From the NCBI GenBank assembly GCA_034336665.1, contig CM067584.1, forward strand, positions 2,108,001 through 2,172,000: a DNA stretch of 64,000 nucleotides. The letters are read 5' to 3'. Positions 1 through 12,505 of the stretch are shown piece after piece; the first letter of the stretch is position 1, and every line of letters begins with the position of its first letter. Both the position numbers and the translations under genes were made by a program. Source of the stretch: Luscinia megarhynchos (Eukaryota; Chordata; Aves; Passeriformes; Turdidae). The notes beneath the pieces were generated by a model that saw only the letters and a program-made list of their open reading frames with translations, searched no databases and was not told where the DNA came from.

Positions 1-738
1 CAGAGCTGTCACATTTGCAAACTGCATAATTATATGTATTAAGTGCTGTCTCTGTTGCATCCAATGTAGGAAATGGGCTGTTACCTTGGAGTGCTCCAAA
101 AAAGAAGTCAAGATGTCACTGAAGGGCTGACTTCTCCTTGATTTTTCTGATCACCAGTGAAGGGTGAAACAAAAAGCTTGTCTAAATAAATGTCTTCTCA
201 ACATTTCCTTGATAAAACTCATAAATAGATGGGGAGCTGGAAATGCTGAATGAAATCATTCCCGGCTTGTCAAAGAACTGCAAGACCTGGCAGTGCTGCT
301 ATAGCTCCCAGCATGGAAATGTTTTATTTGTGTATTTTTTGCAATGTTTTAGTTGTGTATTTCACTCAGCTCCTGGCTGAGTGCGGGTTTGGCCCAAGTG
401 AGAACTTGGAAATGGTCATAAAGTTCTCCTGGAATTGGCTGTGCACTCGGAAATTGGCTCAGGCAATGAAATTGTTCTCATCCAGGGTTTGAAAATCGTG
501 TTTGTCACCGAGGTGGGAGGGCAGGGGTGGTGACACTGCCTTTGCTTGCCCAGAGCTGGGATTCTCTGCCCTGGATGGGATCTGCCCCAACCTCAGAGCA
601 GAGCCTGAACCAAAGAGTTCAGCTCTTATCAGCAGGAAACTCAGACAGGGGCAGAGTTCTGACGTGACCCAAATGGAATTTCGACCCTGGCTCTTTGAGC
701 TGGGTTTTATTCCCTCAGACCATGATGTGGAGTCTTTG
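1..738. other. intergenic, no feature seen
   Basis: Plain mixed sequence with short open frames only. Nothing recognised before the LTR. Confidence 0.6.
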
Positions 739-1464
739 TGTCGGGATAAACGGTCCCCAGGGACAAAACTCCTGCACTCTGTATAAGCTGGAGTTACAGT
801 TTATTGTAAGGGCATGGGAATACAGAGTCCTGCTAAGAGCTGCCAGCCCAGAGTAGAACAAAGAGAAAATGAGGGGAAGAGAAAGAAAATAAGAGGGTAA
901 GGGAATAAGATAAGAGAGGGATGGTAGCAGTAAGAGTAAGAGAGAGAGAGAGAGGAGTAAAGGGGTAAGAGCAAAGGGGTAAGAGAGAATAAGAGAATAA
1001 GAGAGAAAGAGGAGCAAAAGGGGTAAGAGAGGGAGAGCAGGAGGGAGAGAGGGGTAAGAGAGTAAGAGAGAGAGCGATTTTCCGTTTACAATACAATAAA
1101 TCTTCTTCCATGATGAATATTCTAATTTCCACTAACCAATGTAACACAAGATACAAATTCTGTAGCATTTACATACAGCCTATAGGAATCCTTACATTAC
1201 CATAGTGTGTTACACTTTAAACTTCTAAAAACTACTCTTTGGACCCTAGCAGGGATGTATCTGACCTTTGGACTTGCTCTCCAGCAGAAGACATTGTTCT
1301 ATCAAGAGGGGATTGCTTTCAGCTGTCCATTCTATTGTCTTATTCACTAACTGAGGTTTGGTATCTCAAAAGTGGCTTTCATTTCAATCTCGCTCATGGT
1401 TTCCATATTCTCAGAATCTGAGCATTCATATTTGTAAGGTCTTCCTGGTTCATCCTTTCCAACA
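739..1464 (-). mobile_element. ERV LTR, same family as the one at 25527, with expanded CT tract
   Basis: The reverse complement aligns with the LTR at 25527-26022. Shared stretches include GGTTAGTGGAAATTAGAATA, TTCATCAT then GAAGAA, CTGTATTG-like then TGTAAAC, ATCGCTCTC, and TTCCTATAGG. The pyrimidine-rich part is much longer here (about 850-1075, purine-rich on the plus strand). A CAATAAA follows it. The 3' end CA at 739 is fairly clear; the 5' end near 1464 is approximate. No primer binding site follows, so it is a solo or 3' LTR. No target duplication seen. Confidence 0.75.
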
Positions 1465-3943
1465 CCATGACATGTGGCACGCCCTCCTGAGCCCCCAGCC
1501 CTCCTCCTGCAGCTTGGGGAAGAGCATCCTGCGAGCCTGCCTTCGTTAATATGGATTTATGCTTCTGGAGCACTCCTGATGGTTTGTTTTCTCCCCCTTT
1601 CTACATAAAAAATGAGTTGCTTTTGTAGCGCTCAGCATTGTGTTATGAATATTAATCCAGAGGGTTTATTTTTGTTATTCTAAATCTGCCTGTATCCTTT
1701 GTAAGAAGAAAAATGGGACATAATTAATCTCTGTGTTAATCTTGATATTTGCATGGAACAAGTGAAACAAGCTCTTCAAACCACTTGGTTGACTCTTAAG
1801 AAGTATTTACACTGCAGTTCAGAGGGAAACTCGAGGCTTATTTATTTATTTATTTCCATCATCTAAGATTCAACACACACAGTGGGAGGCAAATTTTTCC
1901 TAATTCCCGGTGAGTTTTGTCTGGTTCACTGCAGAGCAGGGGGGGATGAATCCAGGATTCCCAAACTGGGAGAGGCTCAGTCCATGATCCTGGGGCACAG
2001 CTCAGGGCTCTCCCTGGATTCCCACCTGGGTCTGGGGTTTGGGGAGCTGCTGTAGGATCAGGCACTGGAAATTTCCTGGGAATGTTCCCCGTGCTGTTCC
2101 CTGCCTCAGGGAGATGTGGGGTGCAGGATAAATCCCAGAAATTCCCAAGGAACAGCAGGGCTGGTACGGGGAGAATTGTTTCCAGAGCCAAGCCCTGTGT
2201 GTGAAAATTTTGGAACCCAGTTCTGGTGCCTCTCTGCACTGGGGATGTGAAGCAGAAGGGAAAGCAGAGTTTTGTTGCCCCCTCTCACCCTGCATCATCT
2301 CCCTTAAAAGTTCATTTTATTCACAGCTTCCCTGAGGTGCTTCCTCTGCTTTTGCCAAATAACCGGGCAGGGATGGCAGCAGCCCTGGTGGCTCTGGGTT
2401 TTATTCACTGAGGAATTTGGGATCCTCTGGTCACCAAAATGGCTTTTAGAGGTGTGTGAATACAGAGGATCATGGAGCCCCTGGCACTCGCTGTAAAATG
2501 CTTTTGGGGTTTTGCTCTGTGTAACTTCCCATCCCTTAGAGAGTTTTTAATGGGATTTAAATCCTTTCAACAACTTCTCTGTAGACTGAGGAACATGGAA
2601 AATAATAACATAGAGTGGACCCTTGCCTGGGAATGCAGCTTCTCCCAAGTCTCTGAAGTGTAATTGAGTTAATAACTGGTTAACACTTGTTAATGTATAA
2701 TTTCTCATTTAGGCAAGTAAGTTGTAATTAACACACATGGCCTACGGATACATGCAGGGTGGGAGGAGAGGGCAGGGACGATGTATCTCATTTTCCTCCC
2801 TCTTTTTCCAAGTATGGATAGATTAAAAAATGCCTTGTTCCACGGGAATTGCATTTTAATGAACTCTAATATGTGCAGATCCCGTTAACGAAGGGGCTTT
2901 ATCAGTTCTTTTAATTACAAAGACCAGCTTGAAGCAAAAGGGTTTGAAAAGCTTTGTCTTTAGGGGGGGAGAGGAGAGGGGGGAACCTCCACGACAAAGG
3001 ATCTGTCCTTCCACTCCTGATGTGGATCCACTCTCAATAATTCACTGTGGGCACCTCTCCAAATTCTCAGTGCTGTTGGAAATCCCATTTTTTCCTTTTT
3101 TTCTCCCCAAATCCCCCAAGGGGATTGCTCTGATTTCAGCCTCGGGGGGTGCCCAGCCCTTTTCCCTGATGTTTTCTGTTTTTCGGGCAGGATCCCGAGT
3201 TCCCAAGCGCTGCTGATCCAAGCTGTGACATCCCCGGAGTTGTAATGTCACCCTCTGGCAGCAGGTGTCCCTTCAAGCTCGCCAAAACTCTGCATTTTTA
3301 TTTGTATTTTGATACAGGGACATGGCAGAGATTGTCTTGAATGAAACACGGATGTCCAGAATTTTATTTTTTAATGGTGTAGATTGAGGAGCTGATTGGG
3401 AGTTTTGTTAATAATATTCTGCAAAAAGATTTAAAAAAAGAAAAGGAAAATCAGCTGTTGATGTCCTACGTTCTACAAATGTGAAATAATGGCCTAAAAA
3501 CCAGTTGTGTGTGTTTTGGGAGGGTGGATGAAGCGATTCCTGTTTGCTCTGGAGCAAAGTCTGAGCAGAGTCAGGGTGTGAGTGCCTTGCCACAAAAATC
3601 CCCCATGTGTGTGTCCCTGCTCTTCACACACAACAAAGCTTCCAGATCTCGTTTGCTATCATCAGCATAAATTGTTCTCATTTTGGAAAAATGAGAAAAA
3701 TTGTTCTCATTTTGGAAAGTGCCTTTGGAAAGGGAACCAGGGTTTTTCTGTTGGTTTTGGTGCCTTGAAACAATCTTGGCTCTGGCTCAGGGGAGCTGCA
3801 GGTTTCCTTCAGCTCTGTCTAGGCTGGGTCTAGGGAGGGTAAATCTGGTCAGGAACAAACAGATTGTCCTGGGCAGGTTGAGCAGAGCAGGTCAGCCCTG
3901 CAGGACAGAACCTGGGCTGCATTTTCCTCCTCCTCCTGCAGCA
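1465..3943. other. intergenic, AT-rich, no gene seen
   Basis: Mixed AT-rich sequence. The part around 2660-2920 has homeobox-type TTAATTA and TAATTAAC motifs and no repeats, so it could be regulatory, but nothing shows it. A small duplication, ATTGTTCTCATTTTGGAAA, lies at about 3671 and 3699. Confidence 0.5.
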
Positions 3944-4690
3944 GGGATCACTGCAGTGTTCTCCGTCCTCCCTGTGGTGTTCACTGCAGTGTTCTCTTTC
4001 CTCACTGTGATGTTCTCCATCCTCACTGCAATTTTCTCCACTCCCTGCAATGTTCACTGTGATGTTCTCTCTCCTCCCTGCAGTGTTCACTGCAATGTTC
4101 TCCACCCTCACTGCAGTGTTTTCTCTCCTCACTGCAGTGTGCTCCATCCTCCCTGCAATTTTCTTCATCCTCACTGCAGTGTTTTCCATCCTCAGCAATG
4201 TTCTTCACCCTCCCTGCTGCGTTGTCCATCCTGTGATGTTCACTGCAGTGTTCTCTATCCTCACTGCAATTTTCTCCAACCTCACTATGATGTTCTCCAT
4301 CCTCCCTGCAGTGTTCTCTGTCCTCATTTCAATGTTCACTGCAGTGTTCTCCATCCTCCCTGCAGTGTTCATTGCAATGTTTTCCATCCTCACTGCAATG
4401 TTCTCCATCCCCTGCAATGTTCACTGTGATGTTCTCTCTCCTCCCTGCAGTGTTCACTGCAATGTTCTTCACCCTCACTGCAGTGTTTTCTCTCCTCACT
4501 GCAGTGTTTTCTCTCCTCACTGCAATGTGCTCCATCCTCCCTGCAATGTTCACTGTGATGTTCTCTCTCCTCCCTGCAGTGTTCACTGCAATGTTATCCA
4601 CCCTCGCTGCAGTGTTTTCTCTCCTCACTGCAGTGTGCTCCATCCTCCCTGCAATGCTCACTGTGATGTTCTCTCTCCTCCCCGCTGTGC
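3944..4690. repeat. 21-bp minisatellite with higher-order structure
   Basis: Units like ACTGCAGTGTTTTCTCTCCT C (21 bases), with shorter GTTCACTGCA inserts. A block of about 130 bases beginning CCCTGCAATGTTCACTGTGA recurs at about 4030, 4410 and 4540. Because 21 is a multiple of three, long open frames appear on both strands; none looks like a gene. Confidence 0.95.
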
Positions 4691-5134
4691 TCGCCATCCG
4701 TCACCCCTGCTGGAGCCCATGGCATCCCGAGGAGCTCGTTCCTGATCATCTGCAGAAGGTTTCCAGCACTCAGAAATAGAAATAACAGACACCTACAACG
4801 GGAAGAGGCAAGAAATAAATCCCTCAGACTCTCCTGGGTGATTCTCTGCCTTCCTGTGCCTCCCTGCTTTCCTCTTCTGGAGTTCCTGCTGCCACAGCCT
4901 GGCACCGTTTCCCGGAGTGTTCCTGTCCCTGGAGCTGTCCCGGTGCCACCCGGAGCTCCAGGAATTGTAAACAACTCCCTGGTTGTCAGGGTGACAGCAC
5001 TGCCTGATCGCCAGTGCAACAAATAAATAAATATACCGGGAGATTAAACCTGGCTTTGCCAGTCCTGTGAGCGCTGCTGCTCCATCTGCTGTGGGGGGAG
5101 GCTGGGACCCTCCAGGCTGCTCCTTGTGCCCTGG

Positions 5135-5500
5135 ACAGACGGACACAGAACCCTCCTCTACCATGGACAGATGGACACAGAAACCTCCTCTGCTCTGGAC
5201 AGATAGACACAGAAACCTCCTCTGCCATGGACAGACAGACACACAAACGTCCTCAAACCTTCCTGGCTGCTCCTCTGCCCTGGAGAGACAGACACAGAAA
5301 CCTCCTCTGCCCTGGACAGACGGACACAGAAACCTGCTCTGCCCTGGACAGATGGACACAGAACCCTCCTCTGCCCTGGACAGACTGACACAGAACCCTC
5401 CTCTGCCCTGGACAGATGGACACAGAACCCTCCTCTGCCCTGGACAGACTGACACAGAACCCTCCTCTGCCATAGACAGACGGACACAGGAACCTGCTCT
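5135..5500. repeat. 32-bp minisatellite, about 11 units
   Basis: Unit CTCTGCCCTGGACAGAYGGA then CACAGAAMCCTC. One unit near 5255-5285 is interrupted by TTCCTGGCTGC. Confidence 0.95.
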
Positions 5501-7689
5501 GCCCTGGAGCTCCATCCCTTGGGCAGCAGTGAGAAGCAGCCTGAGCCGAGGCACTCCCAGCCAGGGCTCGCTGGGCCCGTGGGGAATGTTTGTGCTCCTG
5601 GAGTGGCCCTGGCAGGGCTGGAATTCTGTGCACCCACACGTGGAAATCCTGCCCTGTGTTATTTCTCCTTCTCTGCTGTCACCCCGAGGTGCTGGGATGT
5701 GTTTGTGGTGCAAATCTCAGTCTGCTCCTGCTCAATGAGGCACCAGGGATCCCTGCACAGCAAGAATTTCTCTTTATTTTCCCTGGGGCTGGGCAAGAGT
5801 GCTGCTCCTTGACCTCTGGCACAGACCAAACACTGATTTTTCACTTGGCTGGTCTATTAATTCCTATTCAGAGTTAACAACATGAAAAGCAGAAAAAAAG
5901 GGATCCCTGTGTTTTTAAACTTCAAGTACTATGTCTACATAGTTCTGAAACTCCCCCCTCTTTGTTGATTTGATGTCAGAAGTTTTGTTGTTTTTTTTCC
6001 CCAATTATTTTGCTGAAGACAAACTAAAAAAAAAATCCCGATGCTGTGAGCGTGAAATTCTCCTTGATCTGTTGTTAAAGCCTGAGTACCCCCTGAAATA
6101 ATAATGGGTAATAATGGCATAAATAATTAATAATCACGAGTTTTAATGAGCTGATGAGGAGGTAGAGAGAGGTTGTTTAGTGAGATGTGATGGGTTTGTG
6201 AGGAGCTGCTCACAGAGTCAGGGCTGTGTGCAGGAAGAATCCTGAGGTGGGAGAGCTGGGAGTGCCAGGGATCCCTGGGATGTCCCAGGGCAGCTTTGCA
6301 CACCTTGTCACAAACACAAATCCTCATTTTGGAACCCCTGAACTGCTGGAATTCCAGCCCTGCTCCACTCTGGGGGTTGGGATGTTTTGGCTGGGTAAAG
6401 CCCTGCTCAGGGAGGGGCTGCTCCATGGAAAAGCCCAGCCCAAATCTGGGACTTGAGGATCTCCAGGCCAAATTGAAACCTGCAGCTCTGGGGTGGAATA
6501 AAATGGGGCAGAAGATCCCGAACTCCACGGGGTGTCAGGTGGCTCCTCCTTGGGGCAGGATGAGCAGGATGAGGTTCACACCTGTCCTGTGTCTCTGTTT
6601 GTGTCCCACACTCAGGCTGGACAGGAGGATTTCAGGGCTGGGAACACGAAGCTGAGTGGGGCCAGTGAAATCAGGGATCAGAGGGAGTCTGTCTCTAGTT
6701 AATTATCTGAGTTGAGACTTTTGGGAACCTGAGACAAATGTGGAACCCCCCAGTGCCCCAGGACCCTGCCCAGGGGCACCTCAGGCCCATGAACCTGCCA
6801 CCCTGCCCTTGTTCTGAGGGCAATAATTCCAGTAATTCCAATAGTTCCAATAATTCCAATAATTCCCCCATGTCCTTTAATCCCCCTCCCCGAGGCTGGG
6901 AGGTTCCTCCCTGATTTCCCCTCTGTTTTCTGCAGCCCCATCATCATCATTCTGCTGAATTCTGAGCTTCCCTGTGCAGGGGGATTTTGCAGAGGGATTT
7001 TCTCCTTCAATTCAACTGGAGGCTGCTTCTCTGCCCAGACCAGGAGCTGCTCCATTTCCACTTCAAACCCAGCTGAAATCACCCCAAGTGCTGCTGGATT
7101 CATCCTGCAGGAAGCAAATCTGGTTGGAGGCACCGTGTCCTGCCCAGATTCTTTAATGAGCATCCCCTTCCAGGACCTGGGAGAGTCCTGGCAGGCTCAG
7201 CTCCCCGTGCTGCTGCTCCAGGGCATCTGAAGGAGCAGCAGCTGGGCTGTGGTTGGAATTGTCTCTTTGGAAAGCTGTGTGTGCTCAGGTATTGACTGCT
7301 CGCTGCTCACACCAGCAGGGTTACTCTGTCCATGCTGAGGGTTTTCTTGTTTTGCTGATTTTCTGACTGGAGTGTGGGAAAACCTCCCGTTGTTTCCAGA
7401 GCAGCCCTAAAATTCTCTGGTTTTTTTGATTCGTGCAAGGGGGAGAATTTTCATGACCTTTGAGGGTAAAAAGAATCTGATGGCAGGGAGAAGAAAACCC
7501 CACGCTTACCAACTGAGCTGCACATTTTCATTTTGTACACAGAGGATTCTAATCCCTTCAAATCCCAAAAAGGAAGGAAAAGCAATGAAAATCTATTTAG
7601 GAAAAACCCTCAGAATGGGCTTAATTAGGAGGAGACTTCTCTGGGCTTGTAAATGGAGCTTTATTTTGCAGGGTTTAGGAGTTTAAGCT
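5501..7689. other. intergenic, no gene seen
   Basis: Mixed sequence with a short AATTCC repeat (6825-6870). Open frames on both strands are short and lack any family resemblance. Confidence 0.5.
6825..6870. repeat. short AATTCCAAT repeat
   Basis: Five imperfect 9-10 base units of AATTCCAGT/AATTCCAAT/AGTTCCAAT. Confidence 0.8.
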
Positions 7690-7935
7690 TGCCCAGGTTT
7701 GGGTTGAGGACACATTTTTGGGTTCTTTCAGGACAGATTTTTGGGACCCTCAGGGCTATTTCTGGGTTCTCTTGGGACATATTTCTGGACTCTCTCAGGG
7801 TTATTTCTGGGCTGTCTCAGGACACATTTTTGGGTTCTCTCAGGGTTGTTTTTGGGCTCTCCCAGGACATATTTTTGGGTTCTCTCAGGACACATTTCTG
7901 GGTTCTCAGGGCCGTTTCTGGCCTCTCTCAGGGCT
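7690..7935. repeat. about 30-bp minisatellite
   Basis: Imperfect units like TTTTTGGGTTCTCTCAGGAC ACAT, about eight copies, with SGTTRTTTCTGGGCT variants. Confidence 0.9.
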
Positions 7936-8499
7936 CCCTGGCGTGCAGCTGAGGAGCTGCTCTCACACAGAGCCACGGCAGGCTCCATTTCCCCCTGTCA
8001 CATCCCATTTACAAACTGGGGCTGCAGGGGGATGACAGCAGCCACCGAACGGGGACGGCCTCGGAAAATAAATAGAGATGAGGAAGTCAGAGATCATTAG
8101 AGCTGACACCACCTCACACGTTCATTAATTATGAATCCCCTGGCAGAGGCTCGTTAGCTGCTGGTGGGAGCACTCGACTCAACTCCTGGAAGATGGGAAC
8201 AGAGAAGGCAGTGATGAGCTTCAGCTGGAAGCTGGAATCCACTCCAGCCCAGCAGCTCAAGGCTGGAATTGTTGCCAAGTAGGTTTGTTTTTTTCTGTAG
8301 ACTGACCTCTGAGTGGAAGAACTTGTTTTTCCCTCGTGATTTTCACAGGGAAATCCCAGCAGTGCCCAAGGTAGCCCCGGGACATAAATTAAAGTTTTAG
8401 TTCTCCGTTTAAAAAATGACTGCAGCTCGTTTTCATTTCCCAGGTTAATTCCTTGTCTGTGAGGAGCAGTTTGAGTTCACCCTTGATTGATGGAGGGAG
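7936..8499. other. intergenic, possible conserved patch
   Basis: The stretch 8085-8165 (AGATCATTAGAGCTGACACC to CGTTCATTAATTATGAATCC) is free of repeats and has homeobox-like ATTAATTATG. I could not test conservation. Confidence 0.3.
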
Positions 8500-9120
8500 T
8501 GTCCTAGGTTACAATGTAAAGATGTGCCCAAAAGTCTGTATTCTGTCATCGTCTGCTGAAACCAGCTGGGGCAGTGATCCTTATCTCAGTGGGAGATATC
8601 TCCTGTTAATGGGTTATATTTTTATGAATGAGGTGGGACAGTGATCCTTATCTCAGTGGGAGATATCTCCTGTTAATGGGCCCATTGTTAAAAACCAGCT
8701 GGGGCAATCATCTTTATCTTTCCACAACCCATCCTCCCTCCAGGAGATATCTCCTGTTCATGGCCATTGAGTCCCAGTGCATGACTGATAAAATTACATC
8801 ATCTCACTGGGAGATGCTCCACCCAGGGGGAGGAGCCAAACCTTTCCTACCCTGGATAAAAACTGAGATTTGGAACACCAGAGCAGCCTTTTCCACTGGT
8901 TTGCAGAGGACAAGAGATAGCAGACATTTCTACAGGATCACTGCTTCAACAAGAGCACTTCATCTGGACTGCTGCCACCACCCTAACTAGTGGGGTGTCA
9001 GGTTCTGACTCTCTTTTTCTTTTTTGTACTATTGCATGTATTTTATTTTTCTCTTTTTTCCTTTTTAATTGTATTTCTGACTTGGAGTCTCTCACTGGTT
9101 TTGATTTCAAAACCATTACA
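8500..9120 (+). mobile_element. LTR-like element with palindromic internal array, full copy
   Basis: Begins TGTCCTAGGTTACAATGTAA and ends AACCATTACA, so it has TG...CA ends over 621 bases. It contains GGAGATATCTCC at 8592, 8659 and 8743, each followed by TGTTAATGGG or TGTTCATGGC, then a TATA-like GGATAAAA near 8854. A related copy is at 52228. Flanks GAGGGAG and AGGGGAG are similar but not an exact duplication. I take it for a solo LTR of an avian endogenous retrovirus; no coding part is present. Confidence 0.65.
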
Positions 9121-11929
9121 AGGGGAGAAGAGCTAGGGATGATCCCTGCCTGGGTGATCCCTGCTTGTGCTCCTGCAAATTGGAGCTGCTGGGGCACAAA
9201 ACATTTCCAGAGCTGCTGCTGGAACTGGGGACGCCTGGCACTGTCCTGCCCCAATTAAACCCCAGATTAATGAAGTTTTTGTGTCCCACATTCCAGCCCT
9301 TCAGCTGGGGGCTTTGGGCAGCTCTGCAGCACAAAAAGAGAAGCAAAGAAAAACCCAGAGGGTGTCATTGATAATTCCTGCAGTCCTTTGATGATCCCCA
9401 CCAGGAGCTGCAGTGTCTGAACTGGAGGGTTCAGCGCAGGAAATGAATCTGGATTTAGTTTAATATATTCCCAACAATGTTTGGGAATGTTTGTAAGTGT
9501 TACAAATCAAACTCAAACGAGAAATATTCTGCTCTTCAAACATTCTTACATGTAATTGCATTTTCACTGTAATAACATTATCAGAGCATCTTTCAAGCTC
9601 CAATTAATGCAAACCTAATTCTCCTTTAATACCAGTACCAGGAGGATTTGAACTTAAGAACACAGAGATTTATCTTGGAGCTCCAGGATGATTTTCAAAC
9701 GCCTTTTGTACAAGTTTTACACGGAGTGGAGCTGTGCTGGTGGGGAGACCTGCATCAGTCTGAGGGTCTGGCTTTGCTGGTTCTGTTTTTGCACCTCAGC
9801 TTTTGTGCAGAATGGAACTGTGACCTGCAGAGACCATTCTGACTGTGCCAATTAATAAAAGACAGACTCTGGGAATTCACCTAGATTCCCTGACTTCTAT
9901 TCTTTGCTATTTCTGTAATATCAATAAATTCATAGAATTACTGACACTTCTGTTTAACTGCCACTTTTCTCAAAATGGGCAGACTAACTTTTAATTTACA
10001 TTTGATTGCAGGGAGCAGTTAACGGTAGAATGTATTATTGCAGTTAATGATGGAATGTTGTTCATATTTTTTTTCACAGTGGACTTTTTTTCCTGAGCTA
10101 TTTTAATCCACCTTTCCAGAGAATATCAATTGTAAACGTGCAGAGCAGGCAGCACAGCACATCTCAGTCATGTCTGAAGTTGCATTAACATCACAGAAGT
10201 TTTTTTTTTTTTTTTTTTATGGATGAAATGAAAACAGGTGTAAAATTTGTGTCTGCTTTAAAAATTTATCAGTGAAGTCGCACCAAACGTTAAGTGGGTC
10301 ATTTGCTGACACTGTAAAGCTCAGGAGAGGGGAGAGGAGCAAAGCCCTGAAGTTCCTGTGCAGGGCTGGGAGATCGGGATCAGCTCAGGGGCTTTTTCCC
10401 CCTTCCAGGGCCTGGGGGAACACTGATCACTCCACCGCAAGGCACACAAATTTCATATTTACAGCCCCAGCTGGTTAATTCCTGCCTGGAACAAGCACAG
10501 GGGAGCCAGGACGCACAGGAAAACCCCAGGACTGTGCTCTGGTGCTGTCCTTGAGTTCATGGTGAATCCACACCTGCACAGGGCTCACCTGCCCAGGGCA
10601 CACCTGCTGTATTTCAGCACCCAAACCCAACAAAGGGGCTCCTTTTACTTCCCTTTGCCTCACAAAACTGGTTTGGATCCATTCCCACCTGCCTGCTCTC
10701 ACCAGAAACTTTCCTGGCCTAAATCTCTCTCCAGTTAAGCTTTGCTGCTTTGCAGCTATTCCTTTTTTTAATCAGAAAAAGGAAAATGTGTCCCTAGGAA
10801 GTGTTGGACAGGTGAAGGCAGCCAGAGGTGTGTTCCACTCTGGGAGAGCTCTGCAATGAGCAGGAGCCCTCAAAAAGCTGATTTATGTGGAGGTGAAGGG
10901 GATAAAGAGGGAGCAGCCATCCCCCCTTCATCTGCAACCTTCACTGGAGCTCTGAAGGTATTTAGATAAACCACGCTGGGTTTGGCCTAAAATACACTTC
11001 CCATCCTGCCCCAGTGGGAGCGAAATAAAATCATTATCAGTTATCACACAGAGATTTAAATTAAGTTTTTCCTTTTTTTTTTTTTTTTCCTTCATGAAAC
11101 TAAACTTCTAAAACAAAATCTCGGGGAAGAGGAGCTAATTGCTGGATCTGCACTGAATCACCAAGAGACCCGGTTTTATTTCTGTGGCGCAGCACAGAGT
11201 GCTTCATCAGGAGGAATTCACGTGGAGGAGAGGCAGGCATGTCCCACTTATCGAACACGAGTGTGTCCGGGATGTTTAATTATCTCCTGATTAATTAATT
11301 TAACATCAAGGCAGGCAAGGACTGCACGCGCGCGTACCTGCAGCACCCCCAGCGCTGCTGAGTTAAAGGCACCTTGTGCTTCCACCTGCAGCTGCTGCCA
11401 GTGAATTATTTCCTTGCTGAGCTCCCTCATTACCCCGAGGAGATGCACAGAACACGCCCCAGCTCAGGTGATTTGCAGCAGCTGCGCTGAGGATTTAGTG
11501 CCGTGTACTCCTGTGTTTGCAAGGATAAGACACGGGGGTAAAACAAGTGTAAGGCATTAGATGGGAATGCTTGGGAACCAAGTGTGAGGAGGGAGAATAT
11601 TTTCCTTGGTTATAGCGGATATCTGGTGGAAAATCAATGGAGGTGAAGAAGCAGAGCACAGAATTGATGTCACCACCAGCCTGGGAGTGTCCCCTGCTGA
11701 GCCTTGGCCAGGTGGAGATGCCTCGAGTGGAGCCTCTGATCACCCCAAAAGTTCCTCAGAGTCAGAAGAGGAAATATTTAATGTGACCAGACAGATTGAT
11801 TGCTCCAAGATGGGCAATCTGCAGTGCCTCATTAGTCAATCAAGTCAAATTGGACTTGGCAAACACGGCACAGTTGCATTGCAGTGGGAACACGGAGGGG
11901 ATTCTGCTTTTGTTACTGGGGGTGGGAGG
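9121..11929. other. intergenic, AT-rich, no gene seen
   Basis: Contains T-runs at 10200-10219 and 11070-11088. No coding or RNA gene recognised. Confidence 0.5.
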
Positions 11930-12505
11930 GTTTCCTTGGGAAACATGAGGGTTTCTTTGGGAATTAGAGAGGTTTTTTTGGGAAACATGATGGTTTCTTT
12001 GGGAAATTGGGGTTTCTTTTGGGAATCACAAGGATTTTTTGGGAATTGCAAGAGTTTCTTTGGGAAACACAAGGATTTCTTTGGAAAACATGAGGATTTC
12101 TTTGGGAATCACAAGGGTTTCTTTAGGAATCATGGAGGTTTTTTTATAAAGCATGATGGTTTCTTTGGGAAATTGGGGTTTCTTTGGGAATCACAAGGAT
12201 TTTTTGGGAATTGCAAGAGTTTCTTTGGGAAACACAAGGATTTCTTTGGAAAACATGAGGATTTCTTTGGGAATCACAAGGGTTTCTTTAGGAATCATGG
12301 AGGTTTTTATAAAGCATGATGGTTTCTTTGGGAATCACAGGGGTTTCTTCAGGAAACATGAGGGTTTCTTTGGGAAATGGGTTTATTTGGGAATCACAGG
12401 GGTTTTTTGGGAACTACAAGAGTTTTTTTGGGAATCATGAGTTTCATTGGTAATCACAAGGGTTTCTTTGGGAAAACATGAGGGTTTCTTTGGAAAACAT
12501 GAGCT
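11930..12505. repeat. 21-bp minisatellite with a duplicated block of about 160 bp
   Basis: Units like TTTCTTTGGGAAACACAAGG A. The block beginning GATGGTTTCTTTGGGAAATT at about 11989 and ending in TATAAAGCATGATGG recurs at about 12154. Long plus-strand open frames are a by-product. Confidence 0.95.

Noticed and set aside
3701..4429. 242-residue plus-strand open frame and partners on the minus strand
   Set aside because: A 21-base unit keeps any stop-free frame open. No start context, domain or splicing evidence.
4793..5713. 306-residue minus frame with SVSVCPGQRR repeats
   Set aside because: It comes from the 32-bp array, which is also open on the other strand.
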